Source: Sphingomonas sp. Leaf67 (lineage in GTDB: Bacteria; Pseudomonadota; Alphaproteobacteria; Sphingomonadales; Sphingomonadaceae). Taken from it: a DNA stretch of 64,000 nt. Each line of letters starts with the position of its first letter. Position 1 is the first letter of the stretch. The stretch lies in assembly GCF_001421965.1 (NCBI RefSeq), contig NZ_LMLP01000021.1, forward strand, positions 505,001 through 569,000, in the 5' to 3' direction. The notes under the pieces were generated by a model that searched no databases, was not told the DNA's origin, and saw nothing but the letters and a program-made list of their open reading frames with translations. A program made the position numbers and the translations under genes. Shown here piece by piece: positions 35,285 through 43,956 of the stretch.

Positions 35285-37777
35285 ATGACCGACTGGCGTC
35301 TCGCATGGACGTTCGCGCGTCGCGAACTCGATGCCCGCTTCCGTGGGTTGCGGCTGTTGCTGGTCTGCCTGATCCTCGGCGTCGGTGCGCTGGCCGCGAT
35401 CGGCAGCCTGACGCGCTCGATTACCGGCGAACTGTCCGCGCGCGGCCAAAGCCTGCTCGGCGGCGACCTCGAACTCTCGGTGTCGCAGCGAACCGCCGAT
35501 CCGGCCGAGCGCCGGTCGATGGCGAAGCTGGGCCGCGTGTCCGAAACGCTGCGGATGCAGTCGATGGGTGTCAACTTCGACGGCGAAACAGCCCCGATCG
35601 AGCTGAAAGCGGTCGACCGGACCTATCCGCTCTACGGCACACTGGCCCTGCAACGCGGCACCGCCCGCCCGCTGTCCCCGACCGAGACCTATGTGGGGCC
35701 AGCGCTGGTCGAACGGCTGAAACTGCGGGTCGGTGGCCCGGTGCGTTTCGGCACCGCGCGCTTCACCGTCGCCGGCATCATCGCCGACGAACCCGACCGG
35801 TTGAGCGAAGGATTTACTTTAGGCGCAGTGGCTTTGGTATCGCTGGAGGGATTGCAGCGCACCGGCCTGATCGCGCCGGGCAGCCTGTACGAGAGCAAAT
35901 ACCGCATCGCCAGCCGCTATGATCCGGGGCAAGCGATCAAGGCGTTTACCGACCGCTATCCGGCGCAGGGCTGGGACAGCCGCACCCGCGACCGCGCCTC
36001 GCCGGGGGCTGAGCGCTTCCTGACACGGATGGGCGAGTTTCTGGTGCTGGTCGGCCTGACCGCCTTGGTCATTGCGGGCATCGGGGTCGGCAACGGCGTG
36101 TCGTCCTACCTCGCCACCCGCCGGTCGAGCATCGCGACGCTGAAGGTGTTAGGGGCCACGTCCGGCCTGATCGCGCGTGTCTATCTGCTTCAGATCATGG
36201 TGGTTTCCGCGATCGGTATCGCCATCGGGCTGGCGATCGGCATTGCCGCCGTGCCGCTGATCGTGGCAATCGCGGGCGATGTGCTGCCGGTTGCGCCCCG
36301 CTTCGCCATCCATCCCCTGCCGTTGGTACAGGCTGCCGCCTATGGCCTGCTCATCGCCCTCGCCTTTGCCGCGCCGCCGTTGTTGGCGGCAGGCGCGGTC
36401 CCTCCCGCCGGGCTGTTGCGCGGGGTCCATGACGGCCGTCGACCGCCGCGGTGGAAGGCGGCGGCATGGATGGGTGCAGCGTTCGCGGGGATCGTCGCGC
36501 TGGTCCTGACGACCAGCGAACGGCCATGGTTCGGTGCGGCATTCCTCACTGCCGCCGCCGGACTTCTCCTGTTATTGTCGGCGCTTGGCTGGTCGATCCG
36601 CTGGGCCGCCGCCCGCCTGCCCCGCCCTCGCCGTCCCCTGCTCCGGCTCGCGGTCAGCGCGCTCCACCGACCCGGCGCGCGCACCGGCGCTTTGGTCGTG
36701 GCGCTCGGCCTCGGGCTGACCCTGTTCGTCCTGCTGGCGACCATCCGCACCAGCCTCGATGCCAACATCGCAAGGACCGTCCCGGCCCGCGCCCCCGCCC
36801 TGTTCGCCCTCGACGTGCCCCCGGCCCGCGAATCGTCGTTCCGTGCAACTATCGTCAACTTCCAGCCCGACGCCGACATCCAGACCGTACCACTGATGCG
36901 CGGCACGATCACCGCCTATGGCACCACCCGCGTCGCCGATCTGAAAACCATTCCGGAGGGCGCATGGGCGCTGCGCGGCGAACGCGGCCTGACCTTCGCC
37001 CGCGACCTGCCGCCGGGCAGCGAACTGGTCGCGGGGAAATGGTGGCCCGCCGACTATGCCGGCGAACCGCTGGTGTCGGTCGACGAACGCATGGCCGAAG
37101 CGCTGAAGCTGAAACTCGGCGACCCGCTGACGATCAGCGTCGCCGGGCAGGAACGCACCGCCCGCATCGCTTCGTTCCGCAAGATCGAATGGGACACGAT
37201 GGGTTTCAATTTCGTGATGGTATTCAGCCCCAACGCCCTGTCCGACGTCCCGCATAACCTTGCCGCGACGATCACCATGCCGCCTGGCCGCGAACGCGCC
37301 GTCATCGGCGCGCTGTCGGCCCGCTTCCCCTCGACCTCGGTCGTCGAGGTGCGCGACGTCATTGGGCAAGTCCGCGATATCGTGTCGCAAATGGCCACCG
37401 CCATCGCGGCCGCAGCAGGGATCGCCATCCTCGCCGGCATCGCGGTGCTGATCGGCGCGATCGCCGCCGCGCGCGAAACCCGAACCTATGATTCGGTGAT
37501 CCTGAAGACGCTCGGCGCGACGCGTGGCCAGATATTGGCGGCGCAGGCGCTTGAATATCTGTTGCTCGCCGTCATCCTCGCTGCCCTTGCCGCCGCGATC
37601 GGGATCGCGGGCGGGTGGTATGTCGTGGTCGAACTGTTCGCATTCGACTGGCTACCCGACTACCGCGTGATCGCCCTGACGCTGGCGACGGGGGTCGGAG
37701 TGACGTTGGGGATCGGCCTGCTCGGCGCGTTGCCGATCCTGAGTGCACGGCCGGCGCGGGCGCTCAGGGAGCTTTAA
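35285..37777 (+). CDS. FtsX-like ABC transporter permease (YbbP-like)
   Basis: An 830-residue membrane protein of the YbbP type: an N-terminal helix (about 20-40), a periplasmic domain, three helices with FtsX features at about 255-375 (ATRRSSIATLKVLGATSGLI), then a second periplasmic domain and a repeat of the FtsX core at the C-terminus (TYDSVILKTLGATRGQILAA). That two-times-FtsX layout matches YbbP and not the shorter LolC or MacB. ATG 35285 is supported by the sequence that follows; the open frame upstream is repeat DNA. It should pair with the ATPase at 34369-35064. Confidence 0.9.
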   Translation: MTDWRLAWTFARRELDARFRGLRLLLVCLILGVGALAAIGSLTRSITGELSARGQSLLGGDLELSVSQRTADPAERRSMAKLGRVSETLRMQSMGVNFDGETAPIELKAVDRTYPLYGTLALQRGTARPLSPTETYVGPALVERLKLRVGGPVRFGTARFTVAGIIADEPDRLSEGFTLGAVALVSLEGLQRTGLIAPGSLYESKYRIASRYDPGQAIKAFTDRYPAQGWDSRTRDRASPGAERFLTRMGEFLVLVGLTALVIAGIGVGNGVSSYLATRRSSIATLKVLGATSGLIARVYLLQIMVVSAIGIAIGLAIGIAAVPLIVAIAGDVLPVAPRFAIHPLPLVQAAAYGLLIALAFAAPPLLAAGAVPPAGLLRGVHDGRRPPRWKAAAWMGAAFAGIVALVLTTSERPWFGAAFLTAAAGLLLLLSALGWSIRWAAARLPRPRRPLLRLAVSALHRPGARTGALVVALGLGLTLFVLLATIRTSLDANIARTVPARAPALFALDVPPARESSFRATIVNFQPDADIQTVPLMRGTITAYGTTRVADLKTIPEGAWALRGERGLTFARDLPPGSELVAGKWWPADYAGEPLVSVDERMAEALKLKLGDPLTISVAGQERTARIASFRKIEWDTMGFNFVMVFSPNALSDVPHNLAATITMPPGRERAVIGALSARFPSTSVVEVRDVIGQVRDIVSQMATAIAAAAGIAILAGIAVLIGAIAAARETRTYDSVILKTLGATRGQILAAQALEYLLLAVILAALAAAIGIAGGWYVVVELFAFDWLPDYRVIALTLATGVGVTLGIGLLGALPILSARPARALREL

Positions 37778-37779
37778 AT

Positions 37780-37798
37780 CCTCCCCGGCCCGGGGAGG
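37780..37798. repeat. CCTCCCC/GGGGAGG palindromic repeat
   Basis: CCTCCCCGGCCCGGGGAGG, two bases after the permease stop; same family as 1958-1976, 2055-2073 and 49367-49385. Confidence 0.75.
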
Positions 37799-37816
37799 AG
37801 TTTCAGGCTCCAAATG

Positions 37817-37848
37817 AAAAGCCCCGGCAGTTGCCTGCCGGGGCTTTT
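37817..37848. terminator. Bidirectional intrinsic terminator
   Basis: AAAAGCCCCGGCAG (37817-37830) and CTGCCGGGGCTTTT (37835-37848) form a perfect 14-bp stem with a TTGC loop. The flanking A and T runs provide a U-tract in both directions, so it should end both the FtsX-type gene and the convergent DEAD-box helicase gene. Confidence 0.92.
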
Positions 37849-37851
37849 CGA

Positions 37852-39291
37852 TCAAACCGCTGCGCGAGGAGCGCCGCCGCCGCGACCGCGACCGCCCCGG
37901 CCGCGACCACCGCCGGCACCGCCGCCACCCGGACGACCGCCACCACCGGCACCGGCTTCACGCTGCGGCGGGCGTCCGCCACCCTGCCCTTCGCTGCGCT
38001 GCGGCTGACCGCCACGGGCCGGACCACCGCGACCATGCGCCGGCTTGGCACCATGGGCATGGGTCGCACGCGGACGCGCCGGGCCACGCTCGCTGGGCAG
38101 ACGCTCGGGACGATCGGGAGCATAGGGCGCACGGCTCGCCTTGATCTGCGCGCTCTGTTCGAGGAAGTCGGCAGGCAGCGGCACGACATCGATCTTCTGC
38201 TTGGTCAGCCGCTCGATCCCCTTCAGGAACGGCCGCTCGTCATCGGCGCAGAAGCTGAACGCCACGCCCGACGCACCGGCACGCGCCGTGCGGCCAATGC
38301 GGTGGACATACTGCTCGGAAACGTTGGGCAGTTCGAAGTTCACGACATGGCTGACCCCCGACACGTCGATCCCGCGCGCGGCGATGTCGGTCGCGACCAT
38401 GATCGGCACCGTGCCGTCGCGGAACGCGGCCAGCGCCTTCTCACGCTGCGGCTGCGACTTGTTGCCATGGATCGCGTTCGACGCGATGCCGTTGGCGGCC
38501 AGCAGCTTCACGACGCGGTCCGCCCCATGCTTGGTACGGGTGAACACCAGCGCGCGATCGATCTTCGTATTGCGGAAGAACATCGTCAGCAGCGCCTGCT
38601 TCTCGGTCTGCTGGACGTGGGTGACATATTGCTCGACACGCTCGGCGGTCGACGACACCGGCGTCACCGCGACGGTCGCCGGATCGGTCAGATACTTGTC
38701 GGCCAGTTCGCGGATATCCTTCGGCATGGTCGCCGAAAAGAACAGCGTCTGACGCGACTTGGGCACCATCGACACGATGCGGCGCAGCGCGTGGATGAAG
38801 CCGAGGTCGAGCATCTGGTCGGCTTCGTCGAGCACGAGGATCTCGAGTTCGCCAAGGCCCAGGCACTTCTGGTCGATCAGGTCGAGCAGACGGCCCGGCG
38901 TCGCGACGAGAATGTCGACACCCGCCGCCACGTCGCGGATGTTGCGCGGCACCGGCACGCCGCCGAACACGGTGGCGACGGTCAGCTTGCTGTGCTTGGC
39001 ATAGGCGCGGGCATTGTCCGCGATCTGGCTGACCAGTTCGCGCGTCGGGGCCAGCACCAGCATGCGGCAGCGCATCGGGCGGCGACGGACATTGGCCTTC
39101 ACCAGCAGATCGATCGACGGCAGCACGAACGCGGCGGTCTTGCCGGTACCCGTCTGGGCGATGCCCAGCAGGTCGCGCCCTTCGAGCACCAGCGGGATCG
39201 CGTCGCGCTGAATCGGGGTGGGGGTTTCGTAATTCTTGGCGGCGAGCGCGTCGAGAATCGACTTCGACAAGCCGAGTGACTGGAAGGTCAT
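37852..39291 (-). CDS. DEAD-box RNA helicase (RhlE-like)
   Basis: A 479-residue ATP-dependent RNA helicase. Motifs in order: Q motif (FQSLGLS...TPIQRDAIP), I (AQTGTGKT), Ia (APTRELV), II (VLDEADQMLD), III (SATMP), V (ATDIAARGID) and VI (HRIGRTARAG). The C-terminal about 90 residues are low-complexity, with Gly, Arg and Pro-rich repeats (RGRGGRGRGGG), a basic tail that would hold RNA. Start at ATG 39291 (AGGAA upstream) rather than 39318. The gene ends four bases from a bidirectional terminator. The 259-base gap upstream shows no further gene. Confidence 0.93.
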   Translation of the reverse strand: MTFQSLGLSKSILDALAAKNYETPTPIQRDAIPLVLEGRDLLGIAQTGTGKTAAFVLPSIDLLVKANVRRRPMRCRMLVLAPTRELVSQIADNARAYAKHSKLTVATVFGGVPVPRNIRDVAAGVDILVATPGRLLDLIDQKCLGLGELEILVLDEADQMLDLGFIHALRRIVSMVPKSRQTLFFSATMPKDIRELADKYLTDPATVAVTPVSSTAERVEQYVTHVQQTEKQALLTMFFRNTKIDRALVFTRTKHGADRVVKLLAANGIASNAIHGNKSQPQREKALAAFRDGTVPIMVATDIAARGIDVSGVSHVVNFELPNVSEQYVHRIGRTARAGASGVAFSFCADDERPFLKGIERLTKQKIDVVPLPADFLEQSAQIKASRAPYAPDRPERLPSERGPARPRATHAHGAKPAHGRGGPARGGQPQRSEGQGGGRPPQREAGAGGGGRPGGGGAGGGRGRGGRGRGGGAPRAAV

Positions 39292-39550
39292 GATAGTTCC
39301 TGAAATAGGATCCGGCACCCGAAACGCAGCAAAGGCGCACGGGCAGCGGGCAAAAAATTGCGACCCGCGTGACTAGGGAAGCCGGTTGGAGCTGCGACGC
39401 GGAGCCGAGACCATATGGTCCGATCACGCTGCCTGAAAAAGCGTCGCTGCACTGCGGTAGATACGCGAGATGGCCGCATTGGTCAAGCCACGGTCCGTTT
39501 TGCCCGTTTTCGCTATGGCAACCCACGGATGAAGGCCGTACAGCCCGGAT

Positions 39551-40672
39551 ATGAACGATCTTTCCCCGTTCGGCGCGCCTACCGGCGGTCCTGTTGCCGC
39601 CGACCCGGTCGATAACCTGCCGCGCCGCCAGTTGCGGTTGCTGGGGGAAGCAGCCGACAAGATGCTGGCCGCCAACGACCCGGCTGCTATGGTCGAGGAC
39701 CTGTTCGCGCTGATCGCCGACGAATTGCGGCTCGACGTGTTCTTCAATTATCGACTGGACGCCGATGGCCTCATGCTGGTCGCCCATGCCGGCTTGACCG
39801 AAGCCGAGGCCGCGGCCGGCAAACGGCTGGAGGTGGGACAGGCCGTGTGCGGTTATGCGGCGCAGGAACGCCGCCCGATCGAGGCATTCGCCGTGCAGGC
39901 CTCGGACGACCCGCTGACCGGCTTCGTCCGCGATCTCGGTATCGACGCCTATGCCTGTACCCCGCTGGTGCACGGATCGACGCTGCTTGGTACGCTCGGC
40001 TTCGGGCGGCGCTGGACCGACCGGTTCGATGCCGACGAACTCGCCTTTCTCCATACCGTCTGCCACTATGTCGCTCTCGCCAAATACCGGCTGAGGATCG
40101 AGGCCGAATTGCGGGAGGGGATCGCGATCCGCGAACGCCTGCTCGGCGAACTCAACCACCGCGTTCGGAACGCGCTGCAAACGGCGGTCGCCGTCGTCCG
40201 CCTGGGCGCGGCGGATACCAGCGACGTCACGGCAAAGGCCGCGCTGGCGGCCGCCGCCGGCCGGCTGGAAGTGCTCGCCGCCGCCCATCGCCCCCTCTAC
40301 GCCGCCGACACGCCGACCCAGATCGATATCGCCGCGCTGCTGGATGCGATCACCGAACGTGGCGATGGCGAACCGATCGAGGTGACGACGCATGGTATAG
40401 CGTGCCTGCCGATCGAACAGGCCGTCGCCGTCGCGCTGCTGGTCCATACGATGCTGGACCCCGATCCCGAAGCGCTGACGGCGGTCATGATCGAGGTCGG
40501 TGAGGATGCCATGCACATCGCCCTGAACGGTCCGGTCATGGGCGTCGCCCATCCCACGCTCGACGATAGCCGTCTGGTGCGTGGCCTGTCGCGGCAGTTG
40601 CGGGCGACCGTCGCACGCAACGGGACCGACCGCCTCACCCTCTCCATCCCGGGACGCGCCCATGGCGAATAA
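39551..40672 (+). CDS. GAF-domain HWE/HisKA_2-type sensor protein with degenerate ATPase region
   Basis: A 373-residue cytosolic protein. Residues about 30-175 form a GAF domain; residues about 185-255 hold a dimerisation helix with LLGELNHRVRNAL, the HWE/HisKA_2 H-box, putting the phospho-acceptor at H203. The remaining about 110 residues, where HATPase_c should be, show no N-box Asn or glycine-rich G1/G2 motifs that I can see. It may accept phosphate from another kinase (a phosphotransferase), or be inactive. It overlaps the response regulator gene by 11 bases. GAF-HWE proteins are common in alphaproteobacterial light and stress signalling; the signal here is unknown. Confidence 0.75.
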   Translation: MNDLSPFGAPTGGPVAADPVDNLPRRQLRLLGEAADKMLAANDPAAMVEDLFALIADELRLDVFFNYRLDADGLMLVAHAGLTEAEAAAGKRLEVGQAVCGYAAQERRPIEAFAVQASDDPLTGFVRDLGIDAYACTPLVHGSTLLGTLGFGRRWTDRFDADELAFLHTVCHYVALAKYRLRIEAELREGIAIRERLLGELNHRVRNALQTAVAVVRLGAADTSDVTAKAALAAAAGRLEVLAAAHRPLYAADTPTQIDIAALLDAITERGDGEPIEVTTHGIACLPIEQAVAVALLVHTMLDPDPEALTAVMIEVGEDAMHIALNGPVMGVAHPTLDDSRLVRGLSRQLRATVARNGTDRLTLSIPGRAHGE

Positions 40673-41078
40673 GCTGCGGATCATGCTGGTCGAGGACGAA
40701 GCGATCGTCGCGATGCTGGTAGAGGATGCGCTGACGCTGCACGGTCATATCGTTACCGGCATCGCCGATACGCAGGCGAGCGCGCTGGCGCTGGCCGACG
40801 CCGACCGTCCCGATCTGGCGCTGTGCGACGTGCGGCTGGCGCAGGGCGATTCCGGCCGGACCGTCGCGGTCGCGCTGGCAGCGCGCGGCATTCCCTGCCT
40901 GTTCCTCAGCGGCAATTGCCCGGACGTGGCCGACCACCCGCTGATCCTCGGCTGCGTCGCCAAGCCATTCTACACCGCCGGCCTCGGCTATGCGATCGCG
41001 GCGGCGATGGCCCGCGTGCAGGGTCAGGTGCCGGAAAAGATCCCGAACGAGCTGCGCTTCTACGCGACCGTCGACTGA
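40662..41078 (+). CDS. Single-domain response regulator
   Basis: A 138-residue CheY-like receiver with no output domain. Acidic pair E11-D12, phospho-acceptor D56 (LCDVRL), switch Ser in FLSGN and K101 (VAKPF) are all present. ATG 40662 overlaps the sensor gene, so the pair is made together. The 3' end overlaps the convergent recF by 19 bases. A receiver-only partner suggests a phosphorelay or competition rather than direct DNA binding. Confidence 0.88.
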   Translation: MANKLRIMLVEDEAIVAMLVEDALTLHGHIVTGIADTQASALALADADRPDLALCDVRLAQGDSGRTVAVALAARGIPCLFLSGNCPDVADHPLILGCVAKPFYTAGLGYAIAAAMARVQGQVPEKIPNELRFYATVD

Positions 41079-42133
41079 ACCTGCCCATCGGCGACGTGGA
41101 ACCGCGTCGCGTCGCGGGCGATACCGTCGAACAACCCGGCCTCGGTTCCGGTCAGCCACACCTGTCCCACCCCCGCCGCGCGCGCGAACAGCGCCGCGCG
41201 GCGTTCCGGATCGAGATGCGCCGCCACCTCGTCAAGCAACAGCACCGGCGGACGTCCGGCACGTTCGGCGACCAGTTCGGCATGGGCGAGGACCAGTCCC
41301 AGCAACAGCGCCTTCTGCTCGCCGGTCGAACAGCGCGCCGCCGCCTGTCCGCGGTCACGATCGGTGACGATCAGGTCGGCCCGGTGTGGCCCGCTCAGCG
41401 CCCGTCCCGCCGCCGCATCGCGCGCGCGCCCTGTCGCCAGTTCGCGCGCGAACAGTGCGGCGTCGCCGTGCCATCCCTCCACCGCCAGTGCGGCACGCGG
41501 GAAATCGGAGGCGGGCGTCTGTGCGATCCGCGCGTCGAGCATCGCCACAGATTCGGCCCGCGCCGCACCCAGCGCCACGCCATGTTCGACCATTCGTGCT
41601 TCCAACGCCGACAACCAGTCTGGATCGGGCATGGCGTCCTCCGCCAGCAGGCGGTTACGTTGGCGCATCGCCGCATCGTAGCGCGTCGCCTGCGTGGCGT
41701 GGCCGGGTAACAGAGCCAGCGTCATCCGGTCGAGGAACCGCCGTCGCTCGCCCGCCGGTTCGACGAACAGCCGGTCCATCGCCGGGGTCATCCACAGTAC
41801 CGACAACCATTCGGCCAGCACCGTCGCCGATGCACCCGCCCCGTTCACGCGCACGATCCGCCGTTCGGGGGCATTGGCCTGCGTCCCCGTGCCCAGTCGC
41901 ACATCGCCGGCCAGTTCGGCGGCGACGCCGAAACCGCCCGCCCCGCCCTCCCGCGCCATGTCCGACAGCGCGGCGCGGCGCAGGCCACGTCCGGGTGCCA
42001 GCAACGATACCGCTTCCAACACATTGGTCTTGCCCGCGCCATTGGGCCCGCTCAACACGACGAAGCCCGGTCCCGGTTCGAGTGTTGCCGCCGCATGATT
42101 GCGAAAGTCGGTCAGGGTCAGGCGGGTCAGCAT
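41060..42133 (-). CDS. recF: DNA replication and repair protein RecF
   Basis: A 357-residue SMC-like ATPase that helps load RecA at gaps. It starts with the typical [13 protein letters not shown], has Walker A ([10 protein letters not shown]), a signature-like segment near [12 protein letters not shown], and Walker B ([12 protein letters not shown]). The N-terminal and C-terminal halves together form one head domain. No dnaN, dnaA or gyrB is nearby, so it is outside the classical recF cluster. Confidence 0.94.
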   Translation of the reverse strand: MLTRLTLTDFRNHAAATLEPGPGFVVLSGPNGAGKTNVLEAVSLLAPGRGLRRAALSDMAREGGAGGFGVAAELAGDVRLGTGTQANAPERRIVRVNGAGASATVLAEWLSVLWMTPAMDRLFVEPAGERRRFLDRMTLALLPGHATQATRYDAAMRQRNRLLAEDAMPDPDWLSALEARMVEHGVALGAARAESVAMLDARIAQTPASDFPRAALAVEGWHGDAALFARELATGRARDAAAGRALSGPHRADLIVTDRDRGQAAARCSTGEQKALLLGLVLAHAELVAERAGRPPVLLLDEVAAHLDPERRAALFARAAGVGQVWLTGTEAGLFDGIARDATRFHVADGQVQSTVA

Positions 42134-42258
42134 CTGCGACCGACCGTTACCCGCGCGCCTCGCCCAACGGAACCCGCCATGGTTCCGGCCAGGTTATACG
42201 AACGCAACTTTCCGCGCCGCCGGGAATTGGGATTGTCAAATTACAACAGGGATACGCC

Positions 42259-42600
42259 ATGACCCGCTTCGTTCTCGCGGCAGCCGCCGCCTTCGCTCTC
42301 ACCGCCTGCGCATCGCAGACGCCGGAGCAGCAGCAGGCCGAACAGTTGCGCGATCAGGCCGATGCCGAAGCCGACGCGATCGAGGCCGCTGCCGAGAACC
42401 AGACGGCGCAGATGAAGGTAGAGGCCGAAGGCCTTCGCAATCAGGCGCAGCAGGCCGGCGGCTATGACGCTGAGCGGCTGAAGGTCCGCGCCGACGCGAT
42501 GAAGGACGAGGCGAAGTTGGTCGAGGAACAGGCTGAAGCCCGTGCGAAGGCCGTGCGCGATGCCGGCGAAGCAAGGGCAAGCGCCGCGCTCGCCAAGTGA
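42259..42600 (+). CDS. Small alanine/glutamate-rich lipoprotein
   Basis: A 113-residue protein with a lipobox signal (MTRFVLAAAAAFALTACAS). The mature part is a charged, Ala/Glu/Gln-rich single helix (about 25-110) with heptad-like spacing, likely a coiled coil, as in Lpp-like or YtxH-like envelope proteins. ACAGGGA sits upstream of ATG 42259. No specific family recognised. It is flanked by divergent recF and convergent coq4 and appears monocistronic. Confidence 0.78.
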   Translation: MTRFVLAAAAAFALTACASQTPEQQQAEQLRDQADAEADAIEAAAENQTAQMKVEAEGLRNQAQQAGGYDAERLKVRADAMKDEAKLVEEQAEARAKAVRDAGEARASAALAK

Positions 42601-42735
42601 GGATGGCGTCGGCGCAAGTTCGCCAGTCTTCGTGATCGTGCTCCCGCAAAGGGGGCGCGACATTTTATGTCGATACCCGGTCGTTGCCAATTTCAGTTAG
42701 GACCCTTGCGCCGTAAAGGTCGCTATCCCCCGACG

Positions 42736-43485
42736 CTAAATCCCCTGCAAACCCTGCTCTTTCAGCCGCTTCTGCGCGGCGTGATATGCGATGGGTTCCG
42801 GGATATTCAGTCGGCGCCGGGCGGTGTCGAGCGGCTCGGCCAGTAACGCCTCATAGGCCTCGGCATGCAGCCAGCGTGCGCGGCGGCCGTTGCGATACCC
42901 TTCCCACACCGCCTTCGCGAAGGACCGCTCGCCGGTGACGCGGAGCGACTTCAACGCTGCGCCCAACCCGATCGCCGCCCAGCCCAGTCCGCCAGTCTGC
43001 GCATAGGAAAAGGCGACGAGGCATGCTTCACCCAGATGCTCTTCGGCGGTGTAGCCGGTCAGGATGTGCCAGATATCATGGACATCGCGCTCGCGCCGAC
43101 CGAACCACGCGACCGGATGCTGTGCGTCCTGCCAGCCCTCGCCATCGGCATAGCTGATCTCGGCCAATCCCTGCGCGGAGAAGCCGGTACGGTCGAGGAA
43201 CGCGCGATAGTGCGCACCGACGCTACCGTCGGGCAGGCCATCGATCCATGTCCGGTCGGAGAACCGCGTGGTCAGTTCGACATGATCGAACGCGATCCGT
43301 CCGCCACCCGGTTCGGCCAGCAATCGCACGTAATTGCGGTGGCTGGTATCCGCATTCAGCGCCCGCATGATACGAAACACCTGTACCGTGTCGTTACCAT
43401 CGGCCAGCAACCGCCTGAGCGCCGCCCACGCCGTACCCCAGTCGCGGCGCACCGGTTGCACCGTTTCCATTTCCCGCGTGGCCAT
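42736..43485 (-). CDS. Ubiquinone biosynthesis protein Coq4
   Basis: A 249-residue Coq4-family protein, which acts in ubiquinone synthesis at the inner membrane surface. The family metal motif appears as HDIWH followed 13 residues later by Glu (HLGE). The ligand pattern and conserved GYxxEEHLGEACLVAF block are intact. GGAGG lies just upstream of ATG 43485; an internal ATG (METVQ) is less well placed. A perfect TACTTACA/TGTAAGTA palindrome overlaps the upstream promoter region. Sphingomonads use ubiquinone-10, so the role fits; the family call is solid. Confidence 0.9.
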   Translation of the reverse strand: MATREMETVQPVRRDWGTAWAALRRLLADGNDTVQVFRIMRALNADTSHRNYVRLLAEPGGGRIAFDHVELTTRFSDRTWIDGLPDGSVGAHYRAFLDRTGFSAQGLAEISYADGEGWQDAQHPVAWFGRRERDVHDIWHILTGYTAEEHLGEACLVAFSYAQTGGLGWAAIGLGAALKSLRVTGERSFAKAVWEGYRNGRRARWLHAEAYEALLAEPLDTARRRLNIPEPIAYHAAQKRLKEQGLQGI

Positions 43486-43497
43486 GCCCGCCTCCGT

Positions 43498-43517
43498 TAC
43501 TTACAGCTATGTAAGTA
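43498..43517. promoter_or_regulatory. TetR-type operator palindrome upstream of coq4
   Basis: TACTTACA-GCTA-TGTAAGTA is a perfect inverted repeat with 8-base arms and a 4-base spacer, 13 bases before the coq4 start. The shape matches operators of TetR/AcrR regulators. No TetR gene is in the window, so the regulator is unknown. Confidence 0.6.
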
Positions 43518-43624
43518 TTTGCAGGCCTCGACGCGGTCAAGCCTCTCACGGACCGCGGAACGTCGCACCGAATGACCTCACGGCATCCGCAACGCATCCA
43601 ACGCCGCCGTCGCGGCGCAAGGCA

Positions 43625-43861
43625 TCAACTCGCAGCCGGCCTCATGCGCTGGCGGCTGTCGGCAATCTGCGGGGTGCCGCGTTCGCACGACGCGCTGATG
43701 ACCGGATAGGAAAGGTCGGTGCTGCGCGCCAGCATCGCCGGTACCGCTGCCTGACATTCCGCCACCGACTGATAACTTATCGGGGCGATCCGTTCGCGGT
43801 TGCACGTCGCGCCATCGTCGCCGCAGCCAAGGATTGCCATGATGTAGACCAGAGGTGCCAT
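43625..43861 (-). CDS. Small cysteine-containing hypothetical protein
   Basis: A 78-residue protein beginning MAPLVYIMAILGCGDDGATC. It has four cysteines (ILGC, ATC, ECQ, ASC) spaced like a small exported disulfide protein; the N-terminus is a short hydrophobic helix. I recall similar short proteins of unknown role in sphingomonads but cannot name a family. It is read divergently from the Atm1-type exporter. Support is moderate: codon usage is native and the Cys pattern is orderly. Confidence 0.55.
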   Translation of the reverse strand: MAPLVYIMAILGCGDDGATCNRERIAPISYQSVAECQAAVPAMLARSTDLSYPVISASCERGTPQIADSRQRMRPAAS

Positions 43862-43956
43862 CGTTCGTCTCCCTGATGCGATTCAATTCCTCGACGCGCC
43901 GCTTGTTCCGACGAAGCGTTGCGCCGGCGCGTCCGATTCCCCAAATGGCGCTTGCA

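Noticed and set aside
39292..39550. Possible small gene between the helicase and the sensor gene
   Set aside because: Two short plus-strand frames exist, but composition and lack of ribosome sites do not support them.
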